Shown here in pieces: positions 5,890-13,656 of a stretch of DNA of 21,491 bases. This DNA is from Clostridia bacterium. Its GTDB lineage: Bacteria; Bacillota_A; Clostridia; Oscillospirales; CAG-272. Both the position numbers and the translations under genes were made by a program. The notes under the pieces were generated by a model that saw nothing but the letters and a program-made list of their open reading frames with translations, searched no databases and had not been told where the DNA came from. Positions within the stretch are counted from its first letter, which is position 1; each line of letters opens with the position of its first letter. Location: positions 1 through 21,491 of the forward strand of contig JAFSUU010000040.1 of the NCBI GenBank assembly GCA_017445115.1. The letters run 5' to 3'.

Positions 5890-6921
5890 ATGAAAAAGAT
5901 TATTTCCGTTTTATTTGCGTTGATGATGATAGCGTCAGTTCTTGTTGTTGGTGTTTCGGCGGAAATTAAGGAGCCGTGGAGAGACTACGACAACTATTTG
6001 TTCTACAACGATGATGAGGGAAACAAAAGAGCCGGATATACTGCAGAATACGTTTCATTAATTGTAACTAACGAATTTGCATCTTCGGATGAGTCGCTTA
6101 AGTTTTCAGACTTTCCGGATGTATCCGACAAAATCGCAGGTATTTACAATAGCAAAGAAACTCCCGGGAAATACACTGTCGTTTTCAACTCGGTTCCTTG
6201 GAACGGGTTGGCTATAGGACACGATACTGTAAAATATACGGCAGGAGACATCGATGATTTTTTAGCTATTTTTGATTACGTAAAATCGCTGTCGTTTGTT
6301 AAAAAAGCAATACCGTCCTACGTCACATTGTCGGATAACGGCAAAGAACCGACGCATATCGATTTGCTTGAAGCGGTACCGGGCGGCGGTGAAGATTGGA
6401 GAGAATACGATAATTATCTGTACTATAATAACGCTGACCGGAAAAAAGACAGAGGATATACTGTTGATTATATCAAAGTTACCGTAACCGATGAGATCGT
6501 GTCGTCGGGAGTAAGGGTAGATGCGTCGTGCTTCCCGGGCATAGAGGACAAAATAATCGAGATCCGGCACAATGCTAATTCTTCAGAAAACAGATATACT
6601 CTTGTTGTGAATAAGGTTGACTCACAAAGCGAATATACAAAAGATGATATTGACAGGTTTTTGGAACAGGTCGACTACGTTGATTCGCTTTGGTTTGTAA
6701 AAGATGTTACCGCGATCCACAGCAATGTGGTAAATGTGGGACCTCCGATCCCGTCGTCGACTACAGAAGCTGAAACCGGCGGCACGGGTGAAAACGAAGG
6801 TTCGCGGCAGGGAAGTCTGCAGACCGGAGATGATATTCTGCTTTACGTTTCGCTTGCTTTTGTGTTCGGCTCCGCTCTCGCTTTGACGTCCATCTTGATG
6901 AAGAAAAAACGTGAAATATAA
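5890..6921 (+). CDS. Secreted, C-terminally anchored two-repeat protein
   Basis: This is a 343-residue protein with a signal peptide (residues 1-24, cleavage after VSA), start ATG 5890 with AAAAGGAG upstream. Two related segments follow. The first (about 28-145) opens EPWRDYDNYLFYN and GYTAEYVSLIVT. The second (about 168-280) opens EDWREYDNYLYYN and GYTVDYIKVTVT. Both contain FPxxxDKI and a later YTxxDIDxFL...DYVxSLxFVK. A Ser/Thr/Glu/Gly-rich linker (287-310) leads to SLQTGDD, a hydrophobic helix (317-336) and a basic end (MKKKREI). The C-terminus looks like a cell-wall sorting signal, but LQTG lacks the Pro of LPxTG, so plain membrane anchoring is also possible. The repeated domain is unknown to me. 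It is monocistronic; the AT-rich upstream stretch has no clean promoter that I can fix. Confidence 0.82.
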   Translation: MKKIISVLFALMMIASVLVVGVSAEIKEPWRDYDNYLFYNDDEGNKRAGYTAEYVSLIVTNEFASSDESLKFSDFPDVSDKIAGIYNSKETPGKYTVVFNSVPWNGLAIGHDTVKYTAGDIDDFLAIFDYVKSLSFVKKAIPSYVTLSDNGKEPTHIDLLEAVPGGGEDWREYDNYLYYNNADRKKDRGYTVDYIKVTVTDEIVSSGVRVDASCFPGIEDKIIEIRHNANSSENRYTLVVNKVDSQSEYTKDDIDRFLEQVDYVDSLWFVKDVTAIHSNVVNVGPPIPSSTTEAETGGTGENEGSRQGSLQTGDDILLYVSLAFVFGSALALTSILMKKKREI

Positions 6922-6930
6922 TTTATTAAA

Positions 6931-6970
6931 CAAAAAAACACGGGCTCGGAGTGATCCGAGCCCGTGCGGT
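6931..6970. terminator. Bidirectional hairpin terminator
   Basis: A 12-base-pair stem (CACGGGCTCGGA 6939-6950 with its complement 6955-6966, loop GTGA) lies 17 bases after the surface-protein stop. On the plus strand it is followed by CGGTTTT. On the minus strand the same stem is followed by a run of seven T. It can therefore end the surface-protein transcript and back up the minus-strand gap terminator. Confidence 0.8.
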
Positions 6971-7012
6971 TTTAAGTTTAGAAATTGTCCGATTTTGCGT
7001 ATTCTTCGGCGG

Positions 7013-7140
7013 AGCGGTGGAGCACAGCGACACAGCGGAGCCGAACAACAGAGCGCGAGAGGGACAGCAAGATTCGTCGTTCTCGGTTCGCAAGGCGTAG
7101 TGACCTACGTCGTGAACCAAGAACGGCGAAAGAAAAAAGG
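7013..7140. repeat. Non-coding spacer with long imperfect hairpins
   Basis: The stretch between the terminators at 6966 and 7141 has no credible gene. It holds an imperfect inverted repeat, arms 7073-7100 and 7104-7130 around TGA, with outer ends TTCGTCGTTCT and AGAACGGCGAA. A GC-rich block at about 7013-7044 runs from TTCGGCGGAGC to GGAGCCGAA. Short open frames across it on both strands are compositional by-products. Confidence 0.6.
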
Positions 7141-7173
7141 CGCGGCGACGGAATTCAATGTTCCGTCGCCGCG
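7131..7173 (-). terminator. Intrinsic terminator of gap (minus strand)
   Basis: A perfect 13-base-pair stem (CGCGGCGACGGAA 7141-7153 with 7161-7173, loop of 7) is followed on the minus strand by CCTTTTTTCTTT. It lies about 80 bases after the gap stop codon and is the natural end of that transcript. Confidence 0.88.
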
Positions 7174-7254
7174 GTTTGTTAACTTGATCATTTTTGCAGA
7201 CTGATCAATATCAGCCGGCCTTTTTTCGCTGTTGCGTTCCTGTCGCGCTCTGAC

Positions 7255-8277
7255 TTATTTGAGTTCAGCGAAGTACTTGATAGTACGAACCATCTGGCTG
7301 GTGTAGCTGTTCTCGTTGTCGTACCAGGAGACGACCTGTACCTGATATGTGTCGTCGTCGATCTTTGCGACCATCGTCTGTGTTGCGTCGAAGATGGAGC
7401 CGTGGGTCTCGCCTACGATATCGGAGGAAACGATAGCGTCGGTGTTGTAACCGAAGGAAGCGGACTCTTTAGCCTTCATAGCTGCGTTTACGGACTCGAC
7501 TGTTACGTCGCGGCCCTTAACGACTGCAACGAGGATCGTGGTGGAACCGGTCGGTACGGGAACTCTCTGCGCGGAGCCGATGAGCTTGCCGTTGAGTTCG
7601 GGGATAACGAGGCCGATAGCTTTTGCAGCGCCGGTGGAGTTCGGAACGATATTGCAAGCTGCAGCGCGTGCACGGCGGAGGTCGCCTTTTCTGTGCGGAC
7701 CGTCAAGGACCATCTGGTCGCCTGTGTAAGCGTGAACTGTCGTCATGATACCGCTCTGGATAGGAGCGTAGTCATTGAGAGCTTTTGCCATAGGAGCAAG
7801 GCAGTTCGTTGTGCAGGATGCAGCGGAGATGATCTGGTCATCAGCTGTGAGAGTGTCCTCGTTTACGCTGTAAACGATAGTCTTGAGGTCTTTGCCTGCG
7901 GGTGCGGAGATAACGACTTTCTTAGCGCCTGCGTTGATGTGAGCCATGGATTTCTCTTTGGAGGTGTAGAAGCCTGTGCACTCGAGAACGACGTCGACGT
8001 CAAGTTCTCCCCAGGGAAGGTTAGCAGCGTCTTTTTCTGCATAGATCTTGATGGTCTTTCCTGCGACTGTGATCGTTCCTTCTTCGTCGCTTGCGGAAAC
8101 CGTGGAAGCGAGCTCATATTTCTTCTGAGCGGAGTCATACTTGAGAAGGTGAGCGAGCATTGTGGGCTGTGTGAGGTCGTTGATAGCGACTATGTCATAA
8201 CCCTCTGCGCCGAACATCTGGCGGAATGCGAGACGGCCGATACGACCGAATCCGTTAATGGCAACTTTTACTGACAT
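7255..8277 (-). CDS. gap: Type I glyceraldehyde-3-phosphate dehydrogenase
   Basis: This is the cytoplasmic glycolytic enzyme that oxidises glyceraldehyde 3-phosphate to 1,3-bisphosphoglycerate with NAD, 340 residues, the usual length. The Rossmann motif is NGFGRIG (residues 8-14). Asp34 in AINDLT favours NAD over NADP. The catalytic Cys155 sits in [12 protein letters not shown] and His182 in [10 protein letters not shown]. The C-terminal [13 protein letters not shown] block is intact. GGAGGAAAA precedes ATG 8277. It is monocistronic with its own promoter and terminator. No pgk or tpi gene is adjacent, so it is not in the common glycolytic operon here. Confidence 0.98.
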   Translation of the reverse strand: MSVKVAINGFGRIGRLAFRQMFGAEGYDIVAINDLTQPTMLAHLLKYDSAQKKYELASTVSASDEEGTITVAGKTIKIYAEKDAANLPWGELDVDVVLECTGFYTSKEKSMAHINAGAKKVVISAPAGKDLKTIVYSVNEDTLTADDQIISAASCTTNCLAPMAKALNDYAPIQSGIMTTVHAYTGDQMVLDGPHRKGDLRRARAAACNIVPNSTGAAKAIGLVIPELNGKLIGSAQRVPVPTGSTTILVAVVKGRDVTVESVNAAMKAKESASFGYNTDAIVSSDIVGETHGSIFDATQTMVAKIDDDTYQVQVVSWYDNENSYTSQMVRTIKYFAELK

Positions 8278-8341
8278 TTGATTTTCCTCCGTATATAAAT
8301 AATTATTTAATTTTGAACGGGTAATTCCCCTGTCAGCGTCT

Positions 8342-8370
8342 ATTATATCTCATTTTTGTCCGTCTGGCAA
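8342..8370 (-). promoter_or_regulatory. Sigma-A promoter of gap
   Basis: On the minus strand TTGCCA (8365-8370) and TATAAT (8342-8347) have a 17-base spacer. The 5' leader is about 60 bases, AT-rich, and ends with the GGAGGA ribosome site. I see no CggR-type operator that I can support. Confidence 0.82.
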
Positions 8371-8468
8371 GGAAAATGATAAATTTTCTTAAAAATTATA
8401 GATTTTAACAAATAATCATCATACACTCGTCACTTATTTTACTTAATTATATATATTTTATTTTATAC
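8371..8468. other. AT-rich divergent intergenic stretch
   Basis: Very AT-rich DNA lies between the divergent gap and rpsF promoters. I see no gene and no clear operator in it. Such AT-rich sequence upstream of ribosomal promoters often acts as an UP element, which is inference here. Confidence 0.4.
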
Positions 8469-8497
8469 TTGACAAATCAAGTCAAATATGGTACAAT
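8469..8497 (+). promoter_or_regulatory. Strong sigma-A promoter of rpsF-ssb-rpsR
   Basis: TTGACA (8469-8474) and TACAAT (8492-8497) have a 17-base spacer, preceded by AT-rich sequence. The strength fits a ribosomal protein operon. The leader is about 85 bases. Confidence 0.9.
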
Positions 8498-8508
8498 ATC
8501 CGATTGAA

Positions 8509-8566
8509 CGGGCGTTTTGCCCGTCTCTCTGCCGTTGTAAATAAAAAATCAAAACCGCAACGGCCG
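8509..8566 (+). promoter_or_regulatory. Candidate S6:S18 autoregulatory leader RNA
   Basis: The rpsF leader holds a small hairpin (CGGGC 8509-8513 with GCCCG 8519-8523). A second stem follows, GCCGTTG (8531-8537) with CAACGGC (8558-8564), with an unpaired CCG (8555-8557) directly 5' of its closing strand. A conserved CCG next to a stem is the hallmark of the known S6:S18-binding leader that represses rpsF operons. The match is by eye and partial. Confidence 0.5.
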
Positions 8567-8589
8567 ATAAGTCCATAGGGAGGTAAAAC

Positions 8590-8904
8590 ATGGAAAAGAC
8601 AATGAACTCTTACGAGACTCTGTTCGTAGTAAATCCCGAACTCTCCGAAGAGGCGACAAAGGCAGTGATCGACAAGTTCACGGCTGTCATCGGAGAAGCA
8701 GGGACCGTAACAGAAGTTAAGGAATGGGGAAAGAGAAGACTCGCTTACCCCATCAACGATCTTAACGAAGGTTACTACGTACTCGTAGATTTTGAGGCTG
8801 AACCCGCTCTGCCCGCAGAGCTTGAACGCCGTTTCAGGATCGATGAGAGCATTCTTCGCGCGATCGTTGTTCGTCACACCGAAAAGAAAGCCGTCGAAGC
8901 GTAA
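8590..8904 (+). CDS. rpsF: 30S ribosomal protein S6
   Basis: This 104-residue protein of the small-subunit platform binds 16S rRNA as a pair with S18. The family signature is clear: NSYETLFVVNPELSEE at the N-terminus, EWGKRRLAYPINDLNEGYYV in the middle and RRFRIDESILRAIVVR near the end. GGGAGG at about 8578-8583 supports ATG 8590; a second in-frame ATG at 8602 (MNSYE) would give the more common N-terminus but is further from the ribosome site. It is first in the rpsF-ssb-rpsR operon, an order conserved across bacteria, behind a strong promoter and a candidate autoregulatory leader. Confidence 0.97.
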   Translation: MEKTMNSYETLFVVNPELSEEATKAVIDKFTAVIGEAGTVTEVKEWGKRRLAYPINDLNEGYYVLVDFEAEPALPAELERRFRIDESILRAIVVRHTEKKAVEA

Positions 8905-8939
8905 GTTTCACGGTCTGCATTTGATTCAAGGAGGAGAAA

Positions 8940-9404
8940 ATGGCTAACTTCAATTTTAACAAGGTCATTCTCGGCGGAAGACTTACTGACACCCCTGAAC
9001 TGAAACAGACCGGTACCGGCGTTAATTTCGTGAATTTCTCTATTGCCGTTAACCGTCCTTACTCCAAAAATGCGGAAGCAAATCAGCAGAACGTTGATTT
9101 TATCAACGTCGTTGCATGGAGACAGAGAGCTGAATTCGTTACCCGCTATTTCAAGAAGGGCAGCTCAATCTGCATCGTCGGATCTATTCAGACCCGTACG
9201 TGGACGGATCAGCAGGGAAATAAGAGATACGCGACAGACGTCGTTGCTGACGAGATCAGCTTCGTAGACGCTAAGGGCGAAGGCCCTGCAGGCGCTGCAT
9301 CGAGCGCATCGTTTATGCCTGACAGTTTTCAGGCACCCGCCTTCACATCGGAAAACGCTCCGAAGTTTGAAGACGTATCGGATGACGAAGATCTGCCGTT
9401 CTGA
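8940..9404 (+). CDS. ssb: Single-stranded DNA-binding protein
   Basis: This is a 154-residue SSB that coats single-stranded DNA during replication, repair and recombination. The OB fold covers about residues 1-112, beginning NKVILGGRLTDTPELKQT and continuing through NVVAWRQRAEF and SSICIVGSIQTRTW. A low-complexity linker (about 113-145) leads to the acidic tail DDEDLPF, the interaction peptide that recruits partner proteins. The ribosome site AAGGAGGAG is immediately upstream of ATG 8940. It lies 35 bases after rpsF and before rpsR, the canonical position. Confidence 0.97.
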   Translation: MANFNFNKVILGGRLTDTPELKQTGTGVNFVNFSIAVNRPYSKNAEANQQNVDFINVVAWRQRAEFVTRYFKKGSSICIVGSIQTRTWTDQQGNKRYATDVVADEISFVDAKGEGPAGAASSASFMPDSFQAPAFTSENAPKFEDVSDDEDLPF

Positions 9405-9440
9405 CAGATCAAAACTTAATTTAATTACGGAGGAATTATA

Positions 9441-9848
9441 ATGGATACGGAAAAGACCGTTGACACAGAAGTGGCTGAAGAAGTCGTTGAAGCCGCTGAA
9501 GAGGCAGTTGAAGTTGCTGCAGAAGCAGTTGAAGAAGTAAAAGAAGCTCCCGTCGAGGAAGCTGCAGCTGAAGAAGCAGAGGATGCTTCCGCGGCTGAGG
9601 CAGGCGAGCGCCGCGCTCCCCGCCAGGCAAACAACAACCGCAAGAGAAAGAAAGTCTGCGCTTTCTGCGCTGACAAGATCGACGAGATCGACTATAAGGA
9701 TACTCTCAGACTGAGGAAGTACGTCAGCGAGAGAGCGAAGATCCTTCCTCGCCGTGTGACCGGCACTTGCGCTAAGCATCAGAGACAGCTTACTATTGCT
9801 ATCAAGCGTGCAAGACAGGTTGCTCTTATGCCTTACATCAGCGACTGA
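9441..9848 (+). CDS. rpsR: 30S ribosomal protein S18 with acidic N-terminal extension
   Basis: The S18 core occupies about residues 57-135, the usual size. It has [41 protein letters not shown] and the [11 protein letters not shown] end. Cys73, Cys76, Cys110 and His113 form the zinc-type (C+) site. S18 pairs with S6 on the platform. What is odd is the first 56 residues: 19 Glu, 3 Asp, many Ala and Val, and only two Lys before Arg57. The start ATG 9441 has a good GGAGGAATT site and no later ATG precedes the core, so the extension seems genuine. It is probably disordered or a long acidic helix. It is the last gene of the rpsF-ssb-rpsR operon, followed by a strong terminator. Confidence 0.95.
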   Translation: MDTEKTVDTEVAEEVVEAAEEAVEVAAEAVEEVKEAPVEEAAAEEAEDASAAEAGERRAPRQANNNRKRKKVCAFCADKIDEIDYKDTLRLRKYVSERAKILPRRVTGTCAKHQRQLTIAIKRARQVALMPYISD

Positions 9849-9873
9849 TTAATCAGTTTATTTACAAACAGAG

Positions 9874-9908
9874 AACGCGAGCGGAATTTCCGCTCGCGTT
9901 TTATCTTT
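9874..9908 (+). terminator. Intrinsic terminator of rpsF-ssb-rpsR
   Basis: A 12-base-pair stem (AACGCGAGCGGA 9874-9885 with TCCGCTCGCGTT 9889-9900) is followed by TTTATC and TTTTT. It ends the ribosomal operon. It also lies just beyond the stop of the convergent rodA gene, where it could serve less well because the minus-strand side is poor in T. Confidence 0.9.
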
Positions 9909-9918
9909 TTGTTTTTTG

Positions 9919-11055
9919 TCACGTCTCACGTTCAAAGTAGTACTTGTTTTTGTGAGTGAAAATGCTGAGGACAAGCCCGATGCAGATATGGCAGGTGAGC
10001 ACCGACGAGCCTCCGTAGCTGAAGAAGGGAAGCGTGATGCCGATGACCGGCAGGAATGCGAGGCACATACCTATGTTTTCTATCGTCTGCACCATCAGCA
10101 TCGCGGCGACGCCGATACATACGGTCGACTCATAGCCTTTCCGCGATCTTCTCGCTATGTAGATTATGCGGACGATAAGGATCGTCATCAGCGCGATATA
10201 TACGATACATCCCGCAAGTCCGAATTTTTCAGCGAATACCGCGAAGAGGAAATCGGACTGCGCTTCGGGTATGGTTTTATACGCCACACCTCCCGCGATA
10301 CCGGAACCGAAAAATCCCCCGGCAGCTATCGCGGCTTTGCTCCTCAGCGGCTGGTATCCGTAGTGGAGAGGGTCGAGCTCCGGGTTGAATCCGCAAAGGA
10401 TGCGCTGCCTTTGTATTTCGGTCAGATGATTCCAAATAAACGGAAACACTGCAACGATAACGACTGCGGCGCCGATAAAGTACCAGACGGAAAGCCCCGC
10501 GGAAAAGAGCATAAACGCGAAGATCGCGAGATAAACGAGTATCGTCCCGAGGTCCTTCGTCAGCGCGAGAAGCCCTATTACAAGCCCTGCGTGAACGGCG
10601 AGCTGAAGAACGCTGAGCGGGTGGTTGATACTCCGCTTCAGACTGCTTATATGTTTTGAAAACGTTATTATAAACAGGGGCTTGCAGAATTCGGACGGCT
10701 GTACGTTGAACGGTATTCCCGGTACGTAGATCCAGTTCTTGTTTCCCATCTCTCCCTGACCGAAAAGGACGAGGATTATGAGAAATCCGATCATGAATAC
10801 GAATATTCCTTTTGTCGTTCTGTCAAGCAGGTTGTCGAGGTCGATCAGCGCGAGGAAAATCATGATCCCTAAACCGAGTATGCCCGCAAAGGTCTGAGTA
10901 AAGAAGCGCGAAAACGTGAACTTGGCGTAACCGCCGGCGATATATCCGCCGAATATCGTCAGTATACTGAGAAACATCATTCCCGCGACGCAGATCAGGA
11001 TGCACTTGTCAAACGATCTGAACTTTTGCTTCATCGAGACGGAAAATACCTTCAC
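9919..11055 (-). CDS. rodA: RodA-type peptidoglycan polymerase (SEDS family)
   Basis: This is a multi-pass membrane glycosyltransferase of the FtsW/RodA/SpoVE family, which polymerises lipid II together with a class B penicillin-binding protein. It has about ten hydrophobic segments over 379 codons. Family blocks are visible: NVQPSEFCKP, LTKDLGT (the conserved Asp), the PEAQSDFLFAVFAEKFGL loop and LPFFSYGGSS. Medium length and the absence of FtsW-specific tails favour RodA over FtsW, but a SpoVE-like role cannot be excluded. I place the start at GTG 11055. An upstream in-frame TTG at 11073 lies on the ribosome site AAAGGAGGTGG itself. The gene begins 33 bases after pcrA and probably shares its transcript. 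Confidence 0.93.
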   Translation of the reverse strand: MKVFSVSMKQKFRSFDKCILICVAGMMFLSILTIFGGYIAGGYAKFTFSRFFTQTFAGILGLGIMIFLALIDLDNLLDRTTKGIFVFMIGFLIILVLFGQGEMGNKNWIYVPGIPFNVQPSEFCKPLFIITFSKHISSLKRSINHPLSVLQLAVHAGLVIGLLALTKDLGTILVYLAIFAFMLFSAGLSVWYFIGAAVVIVAVFPFIWNHLTEIQRQRILCGFNPELDPLHYGYQPLRSKAAIAAGGFFGSGIAGGVAYKTIPEAQSDFLFAVFAEKFGLAGCIVYIALMTILIVRIIYIARRSRKGYESTVCIGVAAMLMVQTIENIGMCLAFLPVIGITLPFFSYGGSSVLTCHICIGLVLSIFTHKNKYYFERET

Positions 11056-11088
11056 GTTTCCACCTCCTTTCAAAGATATTAAGGACGC

Positions 11089-13500
11089 TTATTCTCTCGT
11101 CAGTCTCGCGTACGTCGCCATCAGCTTCTTGACGCCGACTTTGTCGAATTTAATTTCATAGAGCGTATCTCCGCCCATCTTCTTGACGGAGAGCACAGTA
11201 CCCGCGCCGAACGACGAGTGATGCACGCGGTCTCCCTCGGCAAACGTCTCGCCGATTTTCGGAGCTGCCGCCGGCTTTTTCGAATAAGACGAATAAGTCC
11301 CCGTCGAATAGGACGGCTTTGAATAAGCGCTCCTTTTGCCGGAGAATATGAACGAGCCGTCGTCGGAGAATTTGTACGAAACTCTCGGTTTTGCGTAGTC
11401 ATCGACAGAGCAGAGCTCGTCCGGAATCTCGCCGATGAAGCGCGACGGCTGATTGTACTGTGTTGAGCCGTTCAGCATCCTCTCGTGCGCACAGGTCATA
11501 TACAACGAGCGTTTTGCTCTCGTTATCGCAACGTAGGCGAGACGTCGTTCCTCCTCGATCTCGGAAGGATCGAAGATCGCCTGATAACCGGGGAAGATAC
11601 CCTCTTCCATTCCGGGGATGAACACGATCGGGAATTCAAGCCCTTTTGCGCTGTGTATCGTCATAAGGATCACCGCGTTTGCACTCTCGTCGTAGCGGTC
11701 AATGTCCGATACGAGAGCAACGTCCTCGAGAAACTCGGAGAGGGAAGGTTCTTCGGCGCTCTCTTCGTACTGGCGCGCAGTTGAAATCAGTTCTCCGATA
11801 TTCTCGATTCGGTCTTTTTCCTCTTCGCCTGCGCGGATGAGCATACCCATATAGCCGCTCGAGACCGAGACCTCGTCGATAAGCTCCGACACGGAAGTCC
11901 TTTTGGCCGCAAAGCCGTCGATAAGCTCCGCGAGCGCTTTCATATTGTTTGCCGCCGAGGTCGGTATCGCCTTGAATCTGTCGGCGTTTCTCATCACGTC
12001 GAGAAGCGGTATGCCCTCGCCGTACGCGATTATCTCCGCTGCCTCTATCGATTTGTCGCCGATGCCGCGGCGCGGCGTATTGATTATCCTTTTCAGGTGA
12101 ATATTATCTTTTGGATTGTTGATGACCGCGAGATATGCGATCATATCCTTGATCTCCTGACGGTCAAAGAAGCGGAGCGCGCCGAGCATCCTGTAGGGAA
12201 GACCGGATTTTGCCATCGCCTGCTCGATGCTTCGCGACTGCACGTTCGTTCTGTAAAGGACCGCGATATCGCGGTATTCCGCTCTGCCGGATGAAACAAG
12301 TTGCTCTATCTCATTTGAAATAAATTTTGCCTCGTCGAGCTGATTCGGCAGATGCTTGACCGTTATCGGGTCGCCTTTTGCACCCTCGGTCCAGAGGTTC
12401 TTGCCGCGGCGTTCGCTGTTGTTCTTTATTACGGAGTTTGCGGCATCAAGAATTGTCTTTGTGGAACGGTAATTCTCCTCGAGCTTGACTATCTTCGCGT
12501 CGGGGAACACCTTGTCGAAATTCATTATATTTTTGATCGTCGCTCCGCGGAACTTGTAAATGCTCTGATCGTCGTCACCGACAACCATAATATTGCGATA
12601 CCCGCCCGCGATAAGCGCTACAAGGCGGAACTGCGCTTCGTTCGTGTCCTGATACTCGTCGACGCTTACGTAGCGGAAACGGCGCTGTACGGTCTCGAGA
12701 ACGTCGGGATTCTCGTCGAAGAGCTTTACCGTCTGCATTATGATGTCGTCGAAATCGAGAAGCCCGGAGGCTTTGAGACGTTCCTGATAGATCGCATATA
12801 CTTTTGCGGCAACTTTGTAATATGCGTCGTTGCCCGCGCGCTCAGCAGATTCTTCCGGAGTTATCAGCTTGTCCTTCTCGGAGCTGATCGCTTTTATGAT
12901 ACCTTTGACCGGGAACTGCTTCTGATCTATCTTAAGATCCTTCATACACTCGGTCACGAGCTTTTTGGAATCGTCGGCGTCGCATATTCCGAAATCTCTC
13001 GGATAGCCGACCAGTTCGCCCCAGCGGCGGAGAAATCTCATGCAGACCGAGTGGAACGTGCCCGCCCATACGTCGGACGCGGCGACAGCGTCGTCGCCGA
13101 ACGATCTTGCAATACGCTCTTTTATTTCGTTCGCCGCCTTGTTTGTGAACGTGATAGCCATAACGTTGTACGGCATCGGGGCGTTCTCGCGGAATTTCGT
13201 GAGGTACTCGCCGAGCGCGATCCCCTGCAGGTTGTCGTATGCGAGCTTCATTTCGTCAATGTCGCCCTCGCCGGCGTCAGACGGAACGTTTTGCGAGTTA
13301 TATGCGTTTCCGTATCGAATGATATATGCAAGTCTGTTGACAAGAACCGTCGTCTTTCCGCTTCCCGCGCCCGCGAGGATCAAAAGCGGTCCGTCGATGC
13401 AGTATACCGCGCGGCGCTGCTCGGGGTTGAGATGGGAATAGTGCTTGTCAAACAGAGCTCTTTTCAGTTTCAGATATTCGTCTCTGAATTCAGAGGTCAT
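11089..13500 (-). CDS. pcrA: PcrA/UvrD-type superfamily 1A DNA helicase
   Basis: This is a 3'-5' ATP-dependent DNA helicase for repair and for clearing proteins from replicating DNA, 803 residues. Motif I is LAGAGSGKTT (about 42-51), motif Ia ITFTNKAANEI (116-126), motif II DEYQDTN (281-287) and motif III GDDDQSIYKFRGA (308-320). Later motifs are TIHSAKGLEFP and AYVAITRAKRSLY. The C-terminus ends in a PcrA-type SH3-like segment (GDRVHHSSFGAGTV... KKLMATYARL), which in PcrA contacts RNA polymerase. About 45 residues are inserted between motifs I and Ia (about 63-110, PSDAGEGDIDEMKLAYDN), absent from the Bacillus enzymes as I recall them. ATG 13500 has AAAGAG nine bases upstream. Confidence 0.96.
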   Translation of the reverse strand: MTSEFRDEYLKLKRALFDKHYSHLNPEQRRAVYCIDGPLLILAGAGSGKTTVLVNRLAYIIRYGNAYNSQNVPSDAGEGDIDEMKLAYDNLQGIALGEYLTKFRENAPMPYNVMAITFTNKAANEIKERIARSFGDDAVAASDVWAGTFHSVCMRFLRRWGELVGYPRDFGICDADDSKKLVTECMKDLKIDQKQFPVKGIIKAISSEKDKLITPEESAERAGNDAYYKVAAKVYAIYQERLKASGLLDFDDIIMQTVKLFDENPDVLETVQRRFRYVSVDEYQDTNEAQFRLVALIAGGYRNIMVVGDDDQSIYKFRGATIKNIMNFDKVFPDAKIVKLEENYRSTKTILDAANSVIKNNSERRGKNLWTEGAKGDPITVKHLPNQLDEAKFISNEIEQLVSSGRAEYRDIAVLYRTNVQSRSIEQAMAKSGLPYRMLGALRFFDRQEIKDMIAYLAVINNPKDNIHLKRIINTPRRGIGDKSIEAAEIIAYGEGIPLLDVMRNADRFKAIPTSAANNMKALAELIDGFAAKRTSVSELIDEVSVSSGYMGMLIRAGEEEKDRIENIGELISTARQYEESAEEPSLSEFLEDVALVSDIDRYDESANAVILMTIHSAKGLEFPIVFIPGMEEGIFPGYQAIFDPSEIEEERRLAYVAITRAKRSLYMTCAHERMLNGSTQYNQPSRFIGEIPDELCSVDDYAKPRVSYKFSDDGSFIFSGKRSAYSKPSYSTGTYSSYSKKPAAAPKIGETFAEGDRVHHSSFGAGTVLSVKKMGGDTLYEIKFDKVGVKKLMATYARLTRE

Positions 13501-13534
13501 GGCGTAAGTCTCTTTCGCAAAAAATATTCATTAT

Positions 13535-13563
13535 ATTATATCATAAAACGAGCTTTTTTGCAA
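13535..13563 (-). promoter_or_regulatory. Sigma-A promoter of pcrA-rodA
   Basis: On the minus strand TTGCAA (13558-13563) and TATAAT (13535-13540) have a 17-base spacer, with the pcrA start about 35 bases beyond the -10 box. It is divergent from the promoter at 13600, and only about 36 bases separate the two -35 boxes. Confidence 0.8.
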
Positions 13564-13599
13564 GGTGGATCCGCCAAGAAATAAAAAGGGCTCATCGTC

Positions 13600-13628
13600 T
13601 TGACAATTTATCGCAACGATACTAAAAT
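13600..13628 (+). promoter_or_regulatory. Sigma-A promoter of the esterase/nucleoside/GH2 cluster
   Basis: TTGACA (13600-13605) and TAAAAT (13623-13628) have a 17-base spacer. The start codon at 13657 follows with CGGAGG at 13646-13651, giving a very short leader. Confidence 0.87.
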
Positions 13629-13656
13629 TAATATATAAAATCACTCGGAGGCCGAC

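Noticed and set aside
6911..7204. Plus-strand open frame over the spacer behind the surface protein (97 codons)
   Set aside because: It spans a terminator and hairpins, has no ribosome site and its composition is that of repeats.
7402..8274. Plus-strand frame opposite gap (290 codons)
   Set aside because: It is the complement of the highly conserved gap gene, with no start signal and no known motif.
9916..10659. Plus-strand frame opposite rodA (247 codons)
   Set aside because: Its translation is highly charged and without domains, while the minus strand encodes clear SEDS family motifs.
12352..13584. Long plus-strand frame opposite pcrA (410 codons)
   Set aside because: It mirrors the helicase codons; all helicase motifs are on the minus strand and the translation is rich in unlikely repeats of Val, Cys and Arg.
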